Shown piece after piece: positions 9,202 to 18,184 of a stretch of 49,337 nt of DNA; position 1 is the stretch's first letter; each line of letters opens with the position of its first letter. Under the pieces are notes generated by a model, which saw only the letters and a list, made by a program, of their open reading frames with translations, made no database searches and had not been told where the DNA came from. The position numbers and the translations under genes were made by a program. Where the stretch lies: NCBI RefSeq assembly GCF_001975825.1, contig NZ_MTKN01000062.1, positions 1-49,337 of the forward strand, read 5' to 3'. The stretch comes from [Flexibacter] sp. ATCC 35208. Its GTDB lineage: Bacteria > Bacteroidota > Bacteroidia > Chitinophagales > Chitinophagaceae.

Positions 9202-12200
9202 TTATTTAACCAAATCCATATCCCGCTCACATCGAATAGCCAATGGTATATAATTAATGTCCTCTTTTGAAGTCAAATCCTTAGATAACATATACATATA
9301 GAGATTTCCTTCTGTAAATGCGCCTAATGGATTAATTGCAAATGACACAATTTGATAATGATACTCTTTCGCAATATTATACAACATATCATAATTACTA
9401 CCAAGTCCCTCCGCTTCATCCACAGGCATAAACTTAATGCCATTTCTACCTCTGGCCCCAACTCCAGCACCAATGATATGCAATCTGGCGATACAAAGCA
9501 AAGCAATGCCAGCATAACTTTGCCCACTACTTCCCTTATTGACAGCCCCACTCTCTGATTTCATTGTAAACTCAAGATCAAAATATGAGTTAGGATCCAG
9601 TATTTTTTCAATCTTAGGTTTTGTTCTACTCCCAGAACAAGCGCCGAATGCCGCCAGTAACTTGTCATCCAGGCTAGGGCTTTCAGCAAGCCTGGTATCT
9701 ATTAGGTTCTCATTATCATCTCTCAACAACGCTTGAAAATTCGTGATCCATTCATCAGGATACTCTCTTGACATAGATGATTGAAGACGAACTCTATGCC
9801 CACCAGTAATTTCCTTGTCTTCTTTATTCAGGAATATATCTATCCGTTTAACCATCGATAACCGAGTTTGTACTTCATCTAAAACCTGATCAAGGAGATC
9901 ACTAATTCTCTGAAATTTACGCCTGTTCAAATCCCTGTTTTTCTCATTGATCTTATCAAGTAAATTACTGATGAGTTCTATAATATTCTTATTATTAACT
10001 TCAAGTCCCGGAAAGGCTCCAGGTAACATCACCTTACTTAGCCCAGTAGTATCAAAGATATTCTCGTACTGATACGCATCATTTTTAATAAAATCATGGA
10101 CCGCTGCATTGTATTCATGCTCAAATTCATATTTCCTATTCTGGTAATCTATCCTTAAGTGACTTCCTTCTTGTTTATAAGTTTTGTCCTCAAATACATC
10201 AGCAGGTATATCACCATAGGCTTTCACGTAAAATGAATGGGCTGTTTGATAACTATCCTCAGCCACTTTAAACTTATCCCACGCGTCCATGAATTTAAAT
10301 GTATTCAGTCCAGTCCTGTAAAATTCTATTTTCTCTTCCAGAAAACTGGCTTTGTCTTTTTTTTGCGTCAGTTCCAGCATTAGATAGGATTGCTGCTGGT
10401 TTGCCAGAACAAGTTCTTGCTCAGATGTAGGAAGTACCATTTCAAGCACGTCCCTATATTCATCTTTCCAGCTCTCTCCTCGCAACGTTGTATTTAAAAC
10501 TTTCAACTTTGTGCTAACAAAACCATTAAATCCTCTGGCCGCTTCCTTCTCTTGAAATGTTTCTTCCATTTTTAGTTTACTATCTTCAAAATCCCGGAGA
10601 ATATTTTCCTTATCTTCATAGTCTTCTATATAATCTTTGACTATCGCCTCGCTCTGCTTCATAAAATCATCGTCAACATTCAAATGCTTCAATTCATCAA
10701 GAATACTAATTGCCTGTAAATAACTATCAAAATCCAGTTCAATAACAATACTTTTCAATTGTTTATGAATTTGAACTTCCCTTTCCAAATGCTGAATCTG
10801 TTCTTTAATATTCTGGGTTTCTTGCTGAAAGAATTGCTCTATATGCTGTATATTTTCTTTAGACAGAATTTGCTTCTTCACCCAATGAATATGCTCCCGG
10901 ATGCCGTTCAAATGAAGCCATCCCCCAACATCGTCCGATTCTGTGATACTTAGCTCCCGAAATAAAATTTCAGGCGCAGGAATATATCTAACAAATGGCT
11001 TAATCGTACCTGGTTTATGAGTTGACAAGGTTTTAAAGTGCATAATGACACTTTCCTCCTTTAAATTAAACGCTCGCTTTTGTTTCAATGCCCAATGACC
11101 AAGAGAACCTGTATTGTTAATATCCATAAATTGTTGAAAGCCCTCTTTTTCCTTAATAGCATCCTGCGTACGGGCAATAATATCGTCCAAAGTTTCAATA
11201 AGTGCTCTGGCAGACGTTGATGGCATTAGAGATGTCAACAGATCTTGCAACCCTTTTCTTTCAAGGGCGCGATTCCCTTCTTTCCATATATCGGCGTATT
11301 TCTTTAACCTTGCATTTTTTTGATAGACAGAAAGCAATTCCCCAATAGTAGTATCATATTTTTTTAACCACGAATCTACCGACTCAATAATGCCTTTTCT
11401 CCTTTGTTGTATACCATATTCCCGTTGTGCATCATCAAATGCTCTTTGCTTAACTTCAAGGTCTATTGTTGAATTATCTCCTAATTGCTTTAGCACATTT
11501 TCAAGTAGCAATAGAGAATTATAGTTAGTTTTTGTGATACGTCCATGTTCTAAAAGCTCTCTGTTCCAATGTTCCTTTTGCTGATGCGTAAATTGTAAAT
11601 CATGGAGTAACGATTGATACTTCGCCTTTTCTGTCTCAATTTCCAAATTTAAAATGATACCAAGTCGTTGCTGCTTATGGGTAATTAAATCAATATCAGA
11701 CTTATTCTTTGCATATTGTTCAAAGCCCTCTCTTAAATCCGCCACAGTTACTTGATAACTAGCAAAAATCTTTTTACCCCCCGCAGCTCCAAATAAAAAG
11801 TTCTTCAATGCATCTCCTTTTTGCGTTTCTGGAGTGTTTCCTCTTGAAAAAGATTGAATAATAGTAGCATAATCATTCAGCAATTTTTCATTCTCAGAAA
11901 GATCTAGTTCCAACAATTGATGATCGTATAAAAACTTATGGTATTGCTTCCTACGTTGCCATGGCTTACATACCAATTCCTTTGTCTCCAAATAATCCAC
12001 CAATTCATCCAATGGAACAACCTTATCATCCTGCAATAATTCTACATAAGACAATGGTTGTTTCAATGGTATTAATGTTGTCTCATCATATCCATGTTGA
12101 ATGGTAAAAGGAATTGCGCCTCTAGTGGAAGATTGGATATAAGTTCCTATAACCACAAATTCAGACGCAGCAATTTGAATATTTAAAAAAGCATACCCAA

Positions 12201-12453
12201 TGTCTGTACCCCTACCATCTCTTGTCTTCAATACCATTCCATCTGGTGTTCTTGGCCCACCCATTGCTGCAGTTGCAGACTCGAATGCATCTGAACCTAC
12301 CAATATCAGTTGCAACAAATCTGCAATCATACTTTTCCCTGAACCGCTTTCACCAATGAAATCAGTTCTAAATTCATGAAAATCATAATCAAACTCCTGA
12401 TGTTGACGCAGTCCTAATGTGGATAACCTATAAATTATTGGATAATGCTTCAT
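9202..12453 (-). CDS. Wadjet JetC, SMC/MukB-like ATPase
   Basis: A 1083-residue SMC-type motor. Walker A is GESGSGKS at residues 34-41. Long coiled coils fill the middle (about residues 230-400 and 520-820) with a hinge-like interruption. The C-terminal head has an ABC signature-like GSSGQSYAG (about 974-982) and a Walker B with FMPVDEAEG (D1012, E1013). It drives loop extrusion on DNA in the JetABC complex, together with the kleisin JetA and the KITE protein JetB. Its ATG overlaps the jetB stop by four bases (ATGA), which points to translational coupling. Confidence 0.92.
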   Translation of the reverse strand: MKHYPIIYRLSTLGLRQHQEFDYDFHEFRTDFIGESGSGKSMIADLLQLILVGSDAFESATAAMGGPRTPDGMVLKTRDGRGTDIGYAFLNIQIAASEFVVIGTYIQSSTRGAIPFTIQHGYDETTLIPLKQPLSYVELLQDDKVVPLDELVDYLETKELVCKPWQRRKQYHKFLYDHQLLELDLSENEKLLNDYATIIQSFSRGNTPETQKGDALKNFLFGAAGGKKIFASYQVTVADLREGFEQYAKNKSDIDLITHKQQRLGIILNLEIETEKAKYQSLLHDLQFTHQQKEHWNRELLEHGRITKTNYNSLLLLENVLKQLGDNSTIDLEVKQRAFDDAQREYGIQQRRKGIIESVDSWLKKYDTTIGELLSVYQKNARLKKYADIWKEGNRALERKGLQDLLTSLMPSTSARALIETLDDIIARTQDAIKEKEGFQQFMDINNTGSLGHWALKQKRAFNLKEESVIMHFKTLSTHKPGTIKPFVRYIPAPEILFRELSITESDDVGGWLHLNGIREHIHWVKKQILSKENIQHIEQFFQQETQNIKEQIQHLEREVQIHKQLKSIVIELDFDSYLQAISILDELKHLNVDDDFMKQSEAIVKDYIEDYEDKENILRDFEDSKLKMEETFQEKEAARGFNGFVSTKLKVLNTTLRGESWKDEYRDVLEMVLPTSEQELVLANQQQSYLMLELTQKKDKASFLEEKIEFYRTGLNTFKFMDAWDKFKVAEDSYQTAHSFYVKAYGDIPADVFEDKTYKQEGSHLRIDYQNRKYEFEHEYNAAVHDFIKNDAYQYENIFDTTGLSKVMLPGAFPGLEVNNKNIIELISNLLDKINEKNRDLNRRKFQRISDLLDQVLDEVQTRLSMVKRIDIFLNKEDKEITGGHRVRLQSSMSREYPDEWITNFQALLRDDNENLIDTRLAESPSLDDKLLAAFGACSGSRTKPKIEKILDPNSYFDLEFTMKSESGAVNKGSSGQSYAGIALLCIARLHIIGAGVGARGRNGIKFMPVDEAEGLGSNYDMLYNIAKEYHYQIVSFAINPLGAFTEGNLYMYMLSKDLTSKEDINYIPLAIRCERDMDLVK

Positions 12454-13106
12454 TGTTCAGATAATTTTTTGATGAGCACATCAATATTGTTGATATAATC
12501 GCTATATATTTTATGTATTCGATGAAAGGATGGATTGGGATCGAATGTATCTCCATCTAATGTAACCCAGCCAATCTTCCTAAACTCTTTCAGTGCTCTC
12601 AATACTGTATCATCCATCTCATTATCATTCATCTGAGAAGGGCTTTCTTTTTTGGCCTTGGCTATTAATCGATATAGATCACCTTTTAATTCTTCATAGT
12701 CTTTACGAATGGTTTCTTGTAGTAGACGAACCGAGGATAACGCGATATGCTGGTCGATGAAAATGACTTTATAAATCAAAAAACCAATAATGACATACTC
12801 ATTCTTAAGATAATCACGTCGGGAACTATCTATTTCACTTCTGCTTTTTGAATTTAAGTCCAAAAAATAATAACGTTCCAGGCCTTCTCCACCAACTACC
12901 AAAGGCACCCCAAAGTAATTTTGGTAATATTTTTTTAAGCTCTCCTCATTTTCTTCAATAAATTGAAAGAATGGGTATTGGCCATCAATATGTTGAAAGT
13001 GCATTCCATCTTTTAATTGAAAATCTAATTCTGCGAACAGTTCATTTGCATCCCGATGCATTAAGAATTGTATCTCTACCGGCAATTCATGATTATCATT
13101 TCCCAT
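12450..13106 (-). CDS. Wadjet JetB, MukE/KITE-like subunit
   Basis: A 218-residue protein of mixed helices with winged-helix character, resembling MukE/DUF4194 proteins. It occupies the place between the kleisin gene and the SMC gene that MukE-like subunits hold in MukFEB, MksFEB and JetABC operons. KITE proteins bind the kleisin linker and DNA and regulate the ATPase. The start ATG lies 31 bases inside the 3' end of jetA in another frame, and its stop overlaps the jetC start. Assignment rests mainly on gene order, size and fold character rather than a catalytic motif, because KITE proteins have none. Confidence 0.85.
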   Translation of the reverse strand: MGNDNHELPVEIQFLMHRDANELFAELDFQLKDGMHFQHIDGQYPFFQFIEENEESLKKYYQNYFGVPLVVGGEGLERYYFLDLNSKSRSEIDSSRRDYLKNEYVIIGFLIYKVIFIDQHIALSSVRLLQETIRKDYEELKGDLYRLIAKAKKESPSQMNDNEMDDTVLRALKEFRKIGWVTLDGDTFDPNPSFHRIHKIYSDYINNIDVLIKKLSEQ

Positions 13107-14398
13107 ATTGTGATACCATTTATTTGAATAGGAATCGAATTATCTACAACAAAATTGAAATCTTTCCGGTAAGGAATTTGGCGAACCAATCGATGAGCAA
13201 CTCTCACTGCCAATTCAAAACTATTTTCCTCTTCTATTATTTGGAAGAAATAAGAAGAGAATAACACTTCGCCGTCTCGCCTACATTTATCCAGAATAGC
13301 TTGCACATGCTTATCTATCTGGCTTTGCAGCACTATTTTTTTATTTAATCCTTTATGGATTTCCTGCACATGTTCTTCTGATTGATCATTACCAGGACGT
13401 TTACGTGCCATGGGTGGGAACAAATCATCTTTTCGTTCTACCAATATAAAATTCGGTGTTTGCTGAAAAATTCTAAATGAAGTAATTCCCAATGGGAATA
13501 CAATATTCTTCTGTTCCAGGTGAGCGTTTACCAAAATAAAACGAAGGAACTTTTCAACTTTAGTATTGAATAATGGCTTATTTAAGCCACTAAAAAGCTG
13601 CCTCATTCTGGGTTGTAAGCGATCCAATTTTTTATCGATCAAATCCAATCTGTACTTAACATGTGGAAAGTATTGACGTACTTTTTCAATATTATCGAGC
13701 AATTCTGCATTTTCAATACCATTAATATGCTTATTAAGCTCTCTATTGATTTCTTTCATAAGAGAAAATGCAGCTCTTAGCTCCAAATTATATTCTCTTA
13801 CTTTTTCTAGCTCCACATTAATATTTTTTAACGTTTCTAATGCATCACCTTCCTGCAATTGAGCAGTTTCTCTGATAGCACGCACCGTCTTATCAATATA
13901 TCGATCCAGGTTATCCACCTGGGTATTCATTTTGGGCTCAAAAGCAGAAAAATTAAGATGCATCCAGGACTCTAGCTCTTTGGTAGAACCACATTGAACG
14001 AGATCTTCATATAGCTTTGTACAAATGATTTCAATTTCTGTGGGATTAAAGCTTCCATTAAGTGTCGTTAATACTGCGTTAAAGATGTTTTTAGCGTAAT
14101 CCCTGAATGTATAAATCTGCTCATCCTCGTCATATCTAAGAAAATAATATTGCAACCCAGATATGAGGGCATTAAATTTAGAAGCAGGAACACGCTCGTA
14201 CTGCCCCCGGTTGGTTTCCTGAAAAGCAGTATATATCATCTCTTCATTGAAACGTTCTCCTGGAATAGCCCCCGTCATCATCTTTCCGTAGATCCATAGC
14301 ATAGCTCTCATGGCCTGCTCTTCTGGGAATAGCGCGGCAAAGTTGGAATCTTTTTGTACTTCTCTAATAAAATCAAATGGTAATTGTTCCTGGGTCAT
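13076..14398 (-). CDS. Wadjet JetA, MukF-like kleisin
   Basis: First gene of the operon, 440 residues from the ATG at 14398; an in-frame TTG eight codons upstream would give a slightly longer product but is a weaker choice. The N-terminal 100 residues look like a winged helix (PFDFIREVQ onward). A long coiled coil follows (about 185-260), then a C-terminal winged-helix-like region with FVVDNSIPIQING near the end. This is the kleisin layout of MukF/JetA: it bridges the SMC heads and carries JetB. It overlaps jetB by 31 bases. I could not assign a Wadjet subtype by eye. Confidence 0.85.
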   Translation of the reverse strand: MTQEQLPFDFIREVQKDSNFAALFPEEQAMRAMLWIYGKMMTGAIPGERFNEEMIYTAFQETNRGQYERVPASKFNALISGLQYYFLRYDEDEQIYTFRDYAKNIFNAVLTTLNGSFNPTEIEIICTKLYEDLVQCGSTKELESWMHLNFSAFEPKMNTQVDNLDRYIDKTVRAIRETAQLQEGDALETLKNINVELEKVREYNLELRAAFSLMKEINRELNKHINGIENAELLDNIEKVRQYFPHVKYRLDLIDKKLDRLQPRMRQLFSGLNKPLFNTKVEKFLRFILVNAHLEQKNIVFPLGITSFRIFQQTPNFILVERKDDLFPPMARKRPGNDQSEEHVQEIHKGLNKKIVLQSQIDKHVQAILDKCRRDGEVLFSSYFFQIIEEENSFELAVRVAHRLVRQIPYRKDFNFVVDNSIPIQINGITIWEMIIMNCR

Positions 14399-14565
14399 AA
14401 TATATAGGCATAGACCTGGCAAGACTTCACGTAGAAACAGGGAAACAACCTGTCAGGTCTTCAAACATTTTACATTGACAATTAGGTTGAATGCTAAGTT
14501 AATGATATTAAAAACCAGAAGAGTTAATAGAATGTTAATGAGTATGTTATAATCCAACTCCTTTA

Positions 14566-15198
14566 TTACTTACGCCCAAAATCAGCAGGATTCTCTCCCC
14601 AGGCTTTGGTTTCCCATTTCAGGATTTGATTGATATAGATGTTTTCATTCAGGAGTTGAATGGATCTTTCAATCATTCTAAATAGCTTCTTGTTATCATC
14701 AGTTAGGGGTAAGGTGGTATTTAATTTTTTCTCTTTGACCCACTTAATAGCATTGTAACTATCAGAATAGATTGGGATTGTAAGATTATTCTTTTTACAG
14801 TATTCTAATGCATGAACGATTACCAGAAATTCAGCTACATTAATGGTTCCTCCTTTAAACGGTCCTTCACTAAACAATACTTCTTTGGTTTTGGTATTTA
14901 CTCCTTTGTATTCTACCTCTTTTGTTATTGTGTCCCAAGCAGCATCTACAGATATACTATTCAAATCGGGTTGGCCAATTAATTCAAGTTGCTCTTCAGA
15001 TAATTCACTCTTAAATTCTTTGGTACCAAAGTACAGGTTGTAATCATTTTTAAATGCTTCTTCGGCTTCTTGTAGGGTATTAAAGGCTTTCTGTTTGGCT
15101 CCAGTAAAACCTTTCGTTTGTGCTTCACATTCCGCCCAGGTATGATAAACCCCTTTTTCCCGGCCAATCCAAACCGTGTAGTATTTCTTTTTTGCCAT
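14566..15198 (-). CDS. ribonuclease H with N-terminal hybrid-binding (viroplasmin) domain
   Basis: A 210-residue protein. Residues 5-50 form the RNA/DNA hybrid-binding, caulimovirus-viroplasmin domain (KYYTVWIGREKGVYHTW, AFNTLQEAEEAF). Residues 80-210 form RNase H type 1, with the four acidic catalytic residues at D85 (SVDAAW), E123 (NVAEF), D146 (YSDSYNAI) and D206 (NPADFGRK). It cuts the RNA strand of RNA/DNA hybrids. This domain pair is common in Bacteroidota. It lies on the same strand as the Wadjet genes, about 165 bases upstream of jetA, and is probably an independent housekeeping gene rather than part of that system. Confidence 0.9.
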   Translation of the reverse strand: MAKKKYYTVWIGREKGVYHTWAECEAQTKGFTGAKQKAFNTLQEAEEAFKNDYNLYFGTKEFKSELSEEQLELIGQPDLNSISVDAAWDTITKEVEYKGVNTKTKEVLFSEGPFKGGTINVAEFLVIVHALEYCKKNNLTIPIYSDSYNAIKWVKEKKLNTTLPLTDDNKKLFRMIERSIQLLNENIYINQILKWETKAWGENPADFGRK

Positions 15199-15382
15199 AT
15201 GTGTTTTTTATAGGTTATTTGTCCGCTAGTGGTAGATTTTCAACGAGTTAAAAACAATTATTTTGGGTTAATTAGGTTAAAAACAAATGATAAGATAATA
15301 GAAAAAATGGAATTATCAAAATTAGGGAGTTGCGTTATATGGCCTGCAGCTGTATAAAAAGCTAAATTATTTACTTCACCTT

Positions 15383-15408
15383 ATAACTGCGCAAAATAAC
15401 TGCGCAGT
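15383..15408. promoter_or_regulatory. 13-bp direct repeat with palindromic core
   Basis: The sequence ataactgcgca occurs twice with a 13-bp period (starts at 15383 and 15396), and the core ctgcgcag of the second copy is itself palindromic. It lies 40-65 bases upstream of the ApeA-like gene in the divergent spacer between it and the RNase H gene. It may be an operator; the binding protein is unknown. Confidence 0.3.
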
Positions 15409-15448
15409 CATAACCAATATTTGCACTTATTTACCCAAATTCAAATCA

Positions 15449-16873
15449 ATGACCACCAGACAGACAAAAACTATTGCTCACGCCATCAAACAGATTGAAG
15501 AGCTTAAAACTAACACCTGGCGCGGCAGGGTAATGGGAAAGGCTACATCAATATTAAAGCACAGTGAGAAAAGTGGATTTGAGTTAACCATTTTCCAAAA
15601 TGGAATTAATCATGATGATCTTGCAGTTGGCCCTATCACTTTGGCAACTAGCAATAATCAATTCATCCTAGATGGGTTAATAGAAGGAAAACATCAAACC
15701 AAATTCAATAAAGAAACTCGTAAGGCCTATACATCCCGAAGTTATACTATCTTAAATTTCAGAAAAGGAGAAGAACAGTTTGAATCAAACTGTTATTTGA
15801 GGTCAATTATACCAATTTCAGAAGGGTTTAATTGTTATTTCATCTTTGAAATTAAAACAATCCACAATGACTATAATGGTGTAAATAAAAGTCTTCTAGA
15901 AGTAGAGATGGATAATAACAAATTTTATATTTATGCCACAGATATATTGAATGCTGGATACTTAATAATAGAAAGTCTTCAGCCACTATCTTATAATCAG
16001 TTTAGCCAATATTGTTGGACGATTTCAATAGCCCTGGCATTTTTCACTGGGCAATTATGGCAAAATGAGCAGTATATATTCAGCTACCCAACTCCAGACA
16101 TGGCCCTACCTACAAGTATAAGCTATGAAAAGCTACGCCCCTGTCTACGATCTATATATACTCCCGTTACATCTAATCCATATGCACGTATCAGATCTAA
16201 TAAAACTGAATTAGCTGAGAGCTACTTTGATAAAACAAAAGAAGTTAATAAAGAAGTTCTGAGTAATTTATGTAATTGGGTCCATAAAAAGGATGAACAT
16301 AAGATAGTTATACTCTTGATAGTCGAGGCAAAAAATTCATCCTTACTAATGATGCCTGCAGGCTTCGCGATTGCACTGGAAGCATTAGCAACGCTATTTG
16401 AAGAGTGGTTCCCAGAAGCGATAGTCCCCATAAAAAACAAAGCAAAAGCACGGCAAATAGCTGATCAAATGAAAGCTACTTTGGTCCCATATCAAGATGA
16501 TCCGGATGTAAACACATTCGTGATTGAAAAAAAGCTCAATGCTATAAACAGTCCAACCAATAGAGACAGATTAAAAATACCGTTTGAGATATTAAATATT
16601 CCATTAACAAAAGAAGATGACAAAGCACTAATGTATAGGAATGCGCTATTGCATGGAAATGTGAGCCTCATCCCATATGATAGACAAACGTTTGAGATGA
16701 AAGAACTGGAACTAGGGATGAGGTTAATGACGCTGGCCAATGCTATCATTCTTAAGCTAATGAGTTATGACGGCTATATAATTAATCATGTAAGAACACC
16801 AGAATCAGTTGAGGATGACACTTCGAGCGAAGCACATTTTCGGGCTATTGGGCCCCAAATCATTCTCTGGTAA
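15449..16873 (+). CDS. ApeA-like HEPN-domain protein, probable abortive-infection RNase
   Basis: A 474-residue protein. The N-terminal two-thirds is beta-rich with no clear motif, as in the N-terminal domain of ApeA proteins. The C-terminal third is helical and contains YRNALLHGN, which fits the HEPN ribonuclease motif R-x4-6-H (R397, H402). In ApeA-type systems such a HEPN domain cleaves host tRNA or other RNA after phage infection and stops growth. The gene stands alone between the RNase H and HNH genes, with its own upstream spacer, consistent with a single-gene system. Its position in a defence island supports the idea. The family match is my judgement from architecture and motif, not from a search. 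Confidence 0.55.
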   Translation: MTTRQTKTIAHAIKQIEELKTNTWRGRVMGKATSILKHSEKSGFELTIFQNGINHDDLAVGPITLATSNNQFILDGLIEGKHQTKFNKETRKAYTSRSYTILNFRKGEEQFESNCYLRSIIPISEGFNCYFIFEIKTIHNDYNGVNKSLLEVEMDNNKFYIYATDILNAGYLIIESLQPLSYNQFSQYCWTISIALAFFTGQLWQNEQYIFSYPTPDMALPTSISYEKLRPCLRSIYTPVTSNPYARIRSNKTELAESYFDKTKEVNKEVLSNLCNWVHKKDEHKIVILLIVEAKNSSLLMMPAGFAIALEALATLFEEWFPEAIVPIKNKAKARQIADQMKATLVPYQDDPDVNTFVIEKKLNAINSPTNRDRLKIPFEILNIPLTKEDDKALMYRNALLHGNVSLIPYDRQTFEMKELELGMRLMTLANAIILKLMSYDGYIINHVRTPESVEDDTSSEAHFRAIGPQIILW

Positions 16874-17177
16874 TTCGAGCCTAGCAATAATCCAGGGTTA
16901 TTTTTCCCCCAGGGAATAATTCATGATATGGGGTCATTTAATCAAACATCTAATACGCTTAGATTTGGGGCAGAACATAATGATATATACACATTAATAG
17001 GCGATATCATCATATGGCATTGCCATCTTCCTAGTAGGACCAAACAACATGTTTGATAAACTAATTTGCAAAGCATAAACTAATCATTGTTGTCATCGAT
17101 CGGAAGAAGGGATTAGTTCATGTTTCATTTTATAATTTTATATAATAATAGATACTTACATTCTAAACATCTATCAA
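16874..17177. other. intergenic spacer, convergent genes
   Basis: An AT-rich spacer of about 300 bases between the convergent ApeA-like and HNH genes. No clear terminator with a T-run, RNA gene or open frame was seen. Confidence 0.5.
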
Positions 17178-18023
17178 TTAAACACTAACACTTATAAACT
17201 TTTTCCATCTTTTTGCAAGCGCATCTCTATCAGGCCGCATTCTATCTCTTCGTTGCCTTAACAATATCCCATCTAAATACTCATACTCGCCCCCCTTCAA
17301 CTTATTCCCTATCCGTACCTTCAATGTATCTGGCTCTATCCCAATCAAATCAGCATCAAACAAAATATGTAAATCTGCCCTCATGAGCAGCCCATTAGTA
17401 GAATGATTATTACCCTTTTCCTTATGTGGTTCAACATGACAAGCAATCAGCAACTCTTCTATGCTGGATCCAGTTATACAACAGCGTCCTTCATATAATT
17501 TCATGAGTCCGTCTTTCAAAGCTTTTTGTCCAGTTCTTAAACGCTTAATATTAGCCACCATTTTTTTGACCACATCATTAGGCGCTTCAGTATGCGTGAT
17601 CAATTCTTCAATTTCCTCATCTGTGCCCTTTTCCCCTAATGGCTGTATGATATCCCACACAATCTGTACAGGGGTTGTCTTCTCATGTCTAATGGCAATT
17701 CCCCATCCGCGGTATAAAAATGGACTCCGATCCTGCTCTCTTGTAAAAATATGCACAGGTACTTTTCTACTTAGCATTTCTTGGATGGTGTTCTGGCCTA
17801 CATGTGATTCATTCTTTCCATACCAAACTAACATATTTTCTCCTTCCCAATGATTGTCGTAGTTATGACCAGTTCTTCCCGCTACACCAATATTTGCAAA
17901 AATATAATAGCTGCCTTCGTACTTTACGTAACCTGTATTCCAAGAGCCTTTTTGTCTTTCTCTTGGTACTGATAGCGCTTTGTAAATGTCTTCTTTGAAG
18001 TAGTTCTCTTTGGGTATTAGCAT
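17178..18023 (-). CDS. HNH endonuclease with DUF3427-like N-terminal domain
   Basis: A 281-residue two-domain protein. Residues 5-115 resemble DUF3427: GSWNTGYVKY, YYIFANIG and GYDNHW-type spacing (NYDNHWEGENMLVWYG). Residues 175-245 form an HNH_2-type nuclease: CCITGSS (C182), an ACHVEPH histidine (H196), STNGLLMRADLHILFD with N210 and H219. In related fusions the N-terminal domain is thought to recognise modified or foreign DNA and the HNH domain cuts it, so a type IV-like restriction role is likely. It is divergent from the permease at 18185. C181 doubles the first cysteine of the usual C-x-ITG pattern. Confidence 0.75.
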   Translation of the reverse strand: MLIPKENYFKEDIYKALSVPRERQKGSWNTGYVKYEGSYYIFANIGVAGRTGHNYDNHWEGENMLVWYGKNESHVGQNTIQEMLSRKVPVHIFTREQDRSPFLYRGWGIAIRHEKTTPVQIVWDIIQPLGEKGTDEEIEELITHTEAPNDVVKKMVANIKRLRTGQKALKDGLMKLYEGRCCITGSSIEELLIACHVEPHKEKGNNHSTNGLLMRADLHILFDADLIGIEPDTLKVRIGNKLKGGEYEYLDGILLRQRRDRMRPDRDALAKRWKKFISVSV

Positions 18024-18184
18024 AATTTCGCAGTATAAAATTGACTACCAAATATACAAATTCGAACACCCTATTCTCAAATCCGAACACCATCTAAATA
18101 TTTATAATATCTAATCCTTAATATTATAAATACTTAAAAAGTGGCCATCTTTTTGTGCCCATCCTACCAGCCAAAATCCAACCC

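Noticed and set aside
14411..14461. agacctg...caggtct inverted repeat upstream of jetA
   Set aside because: Only seven paired bases around a long loop; too weak to list as an operator.
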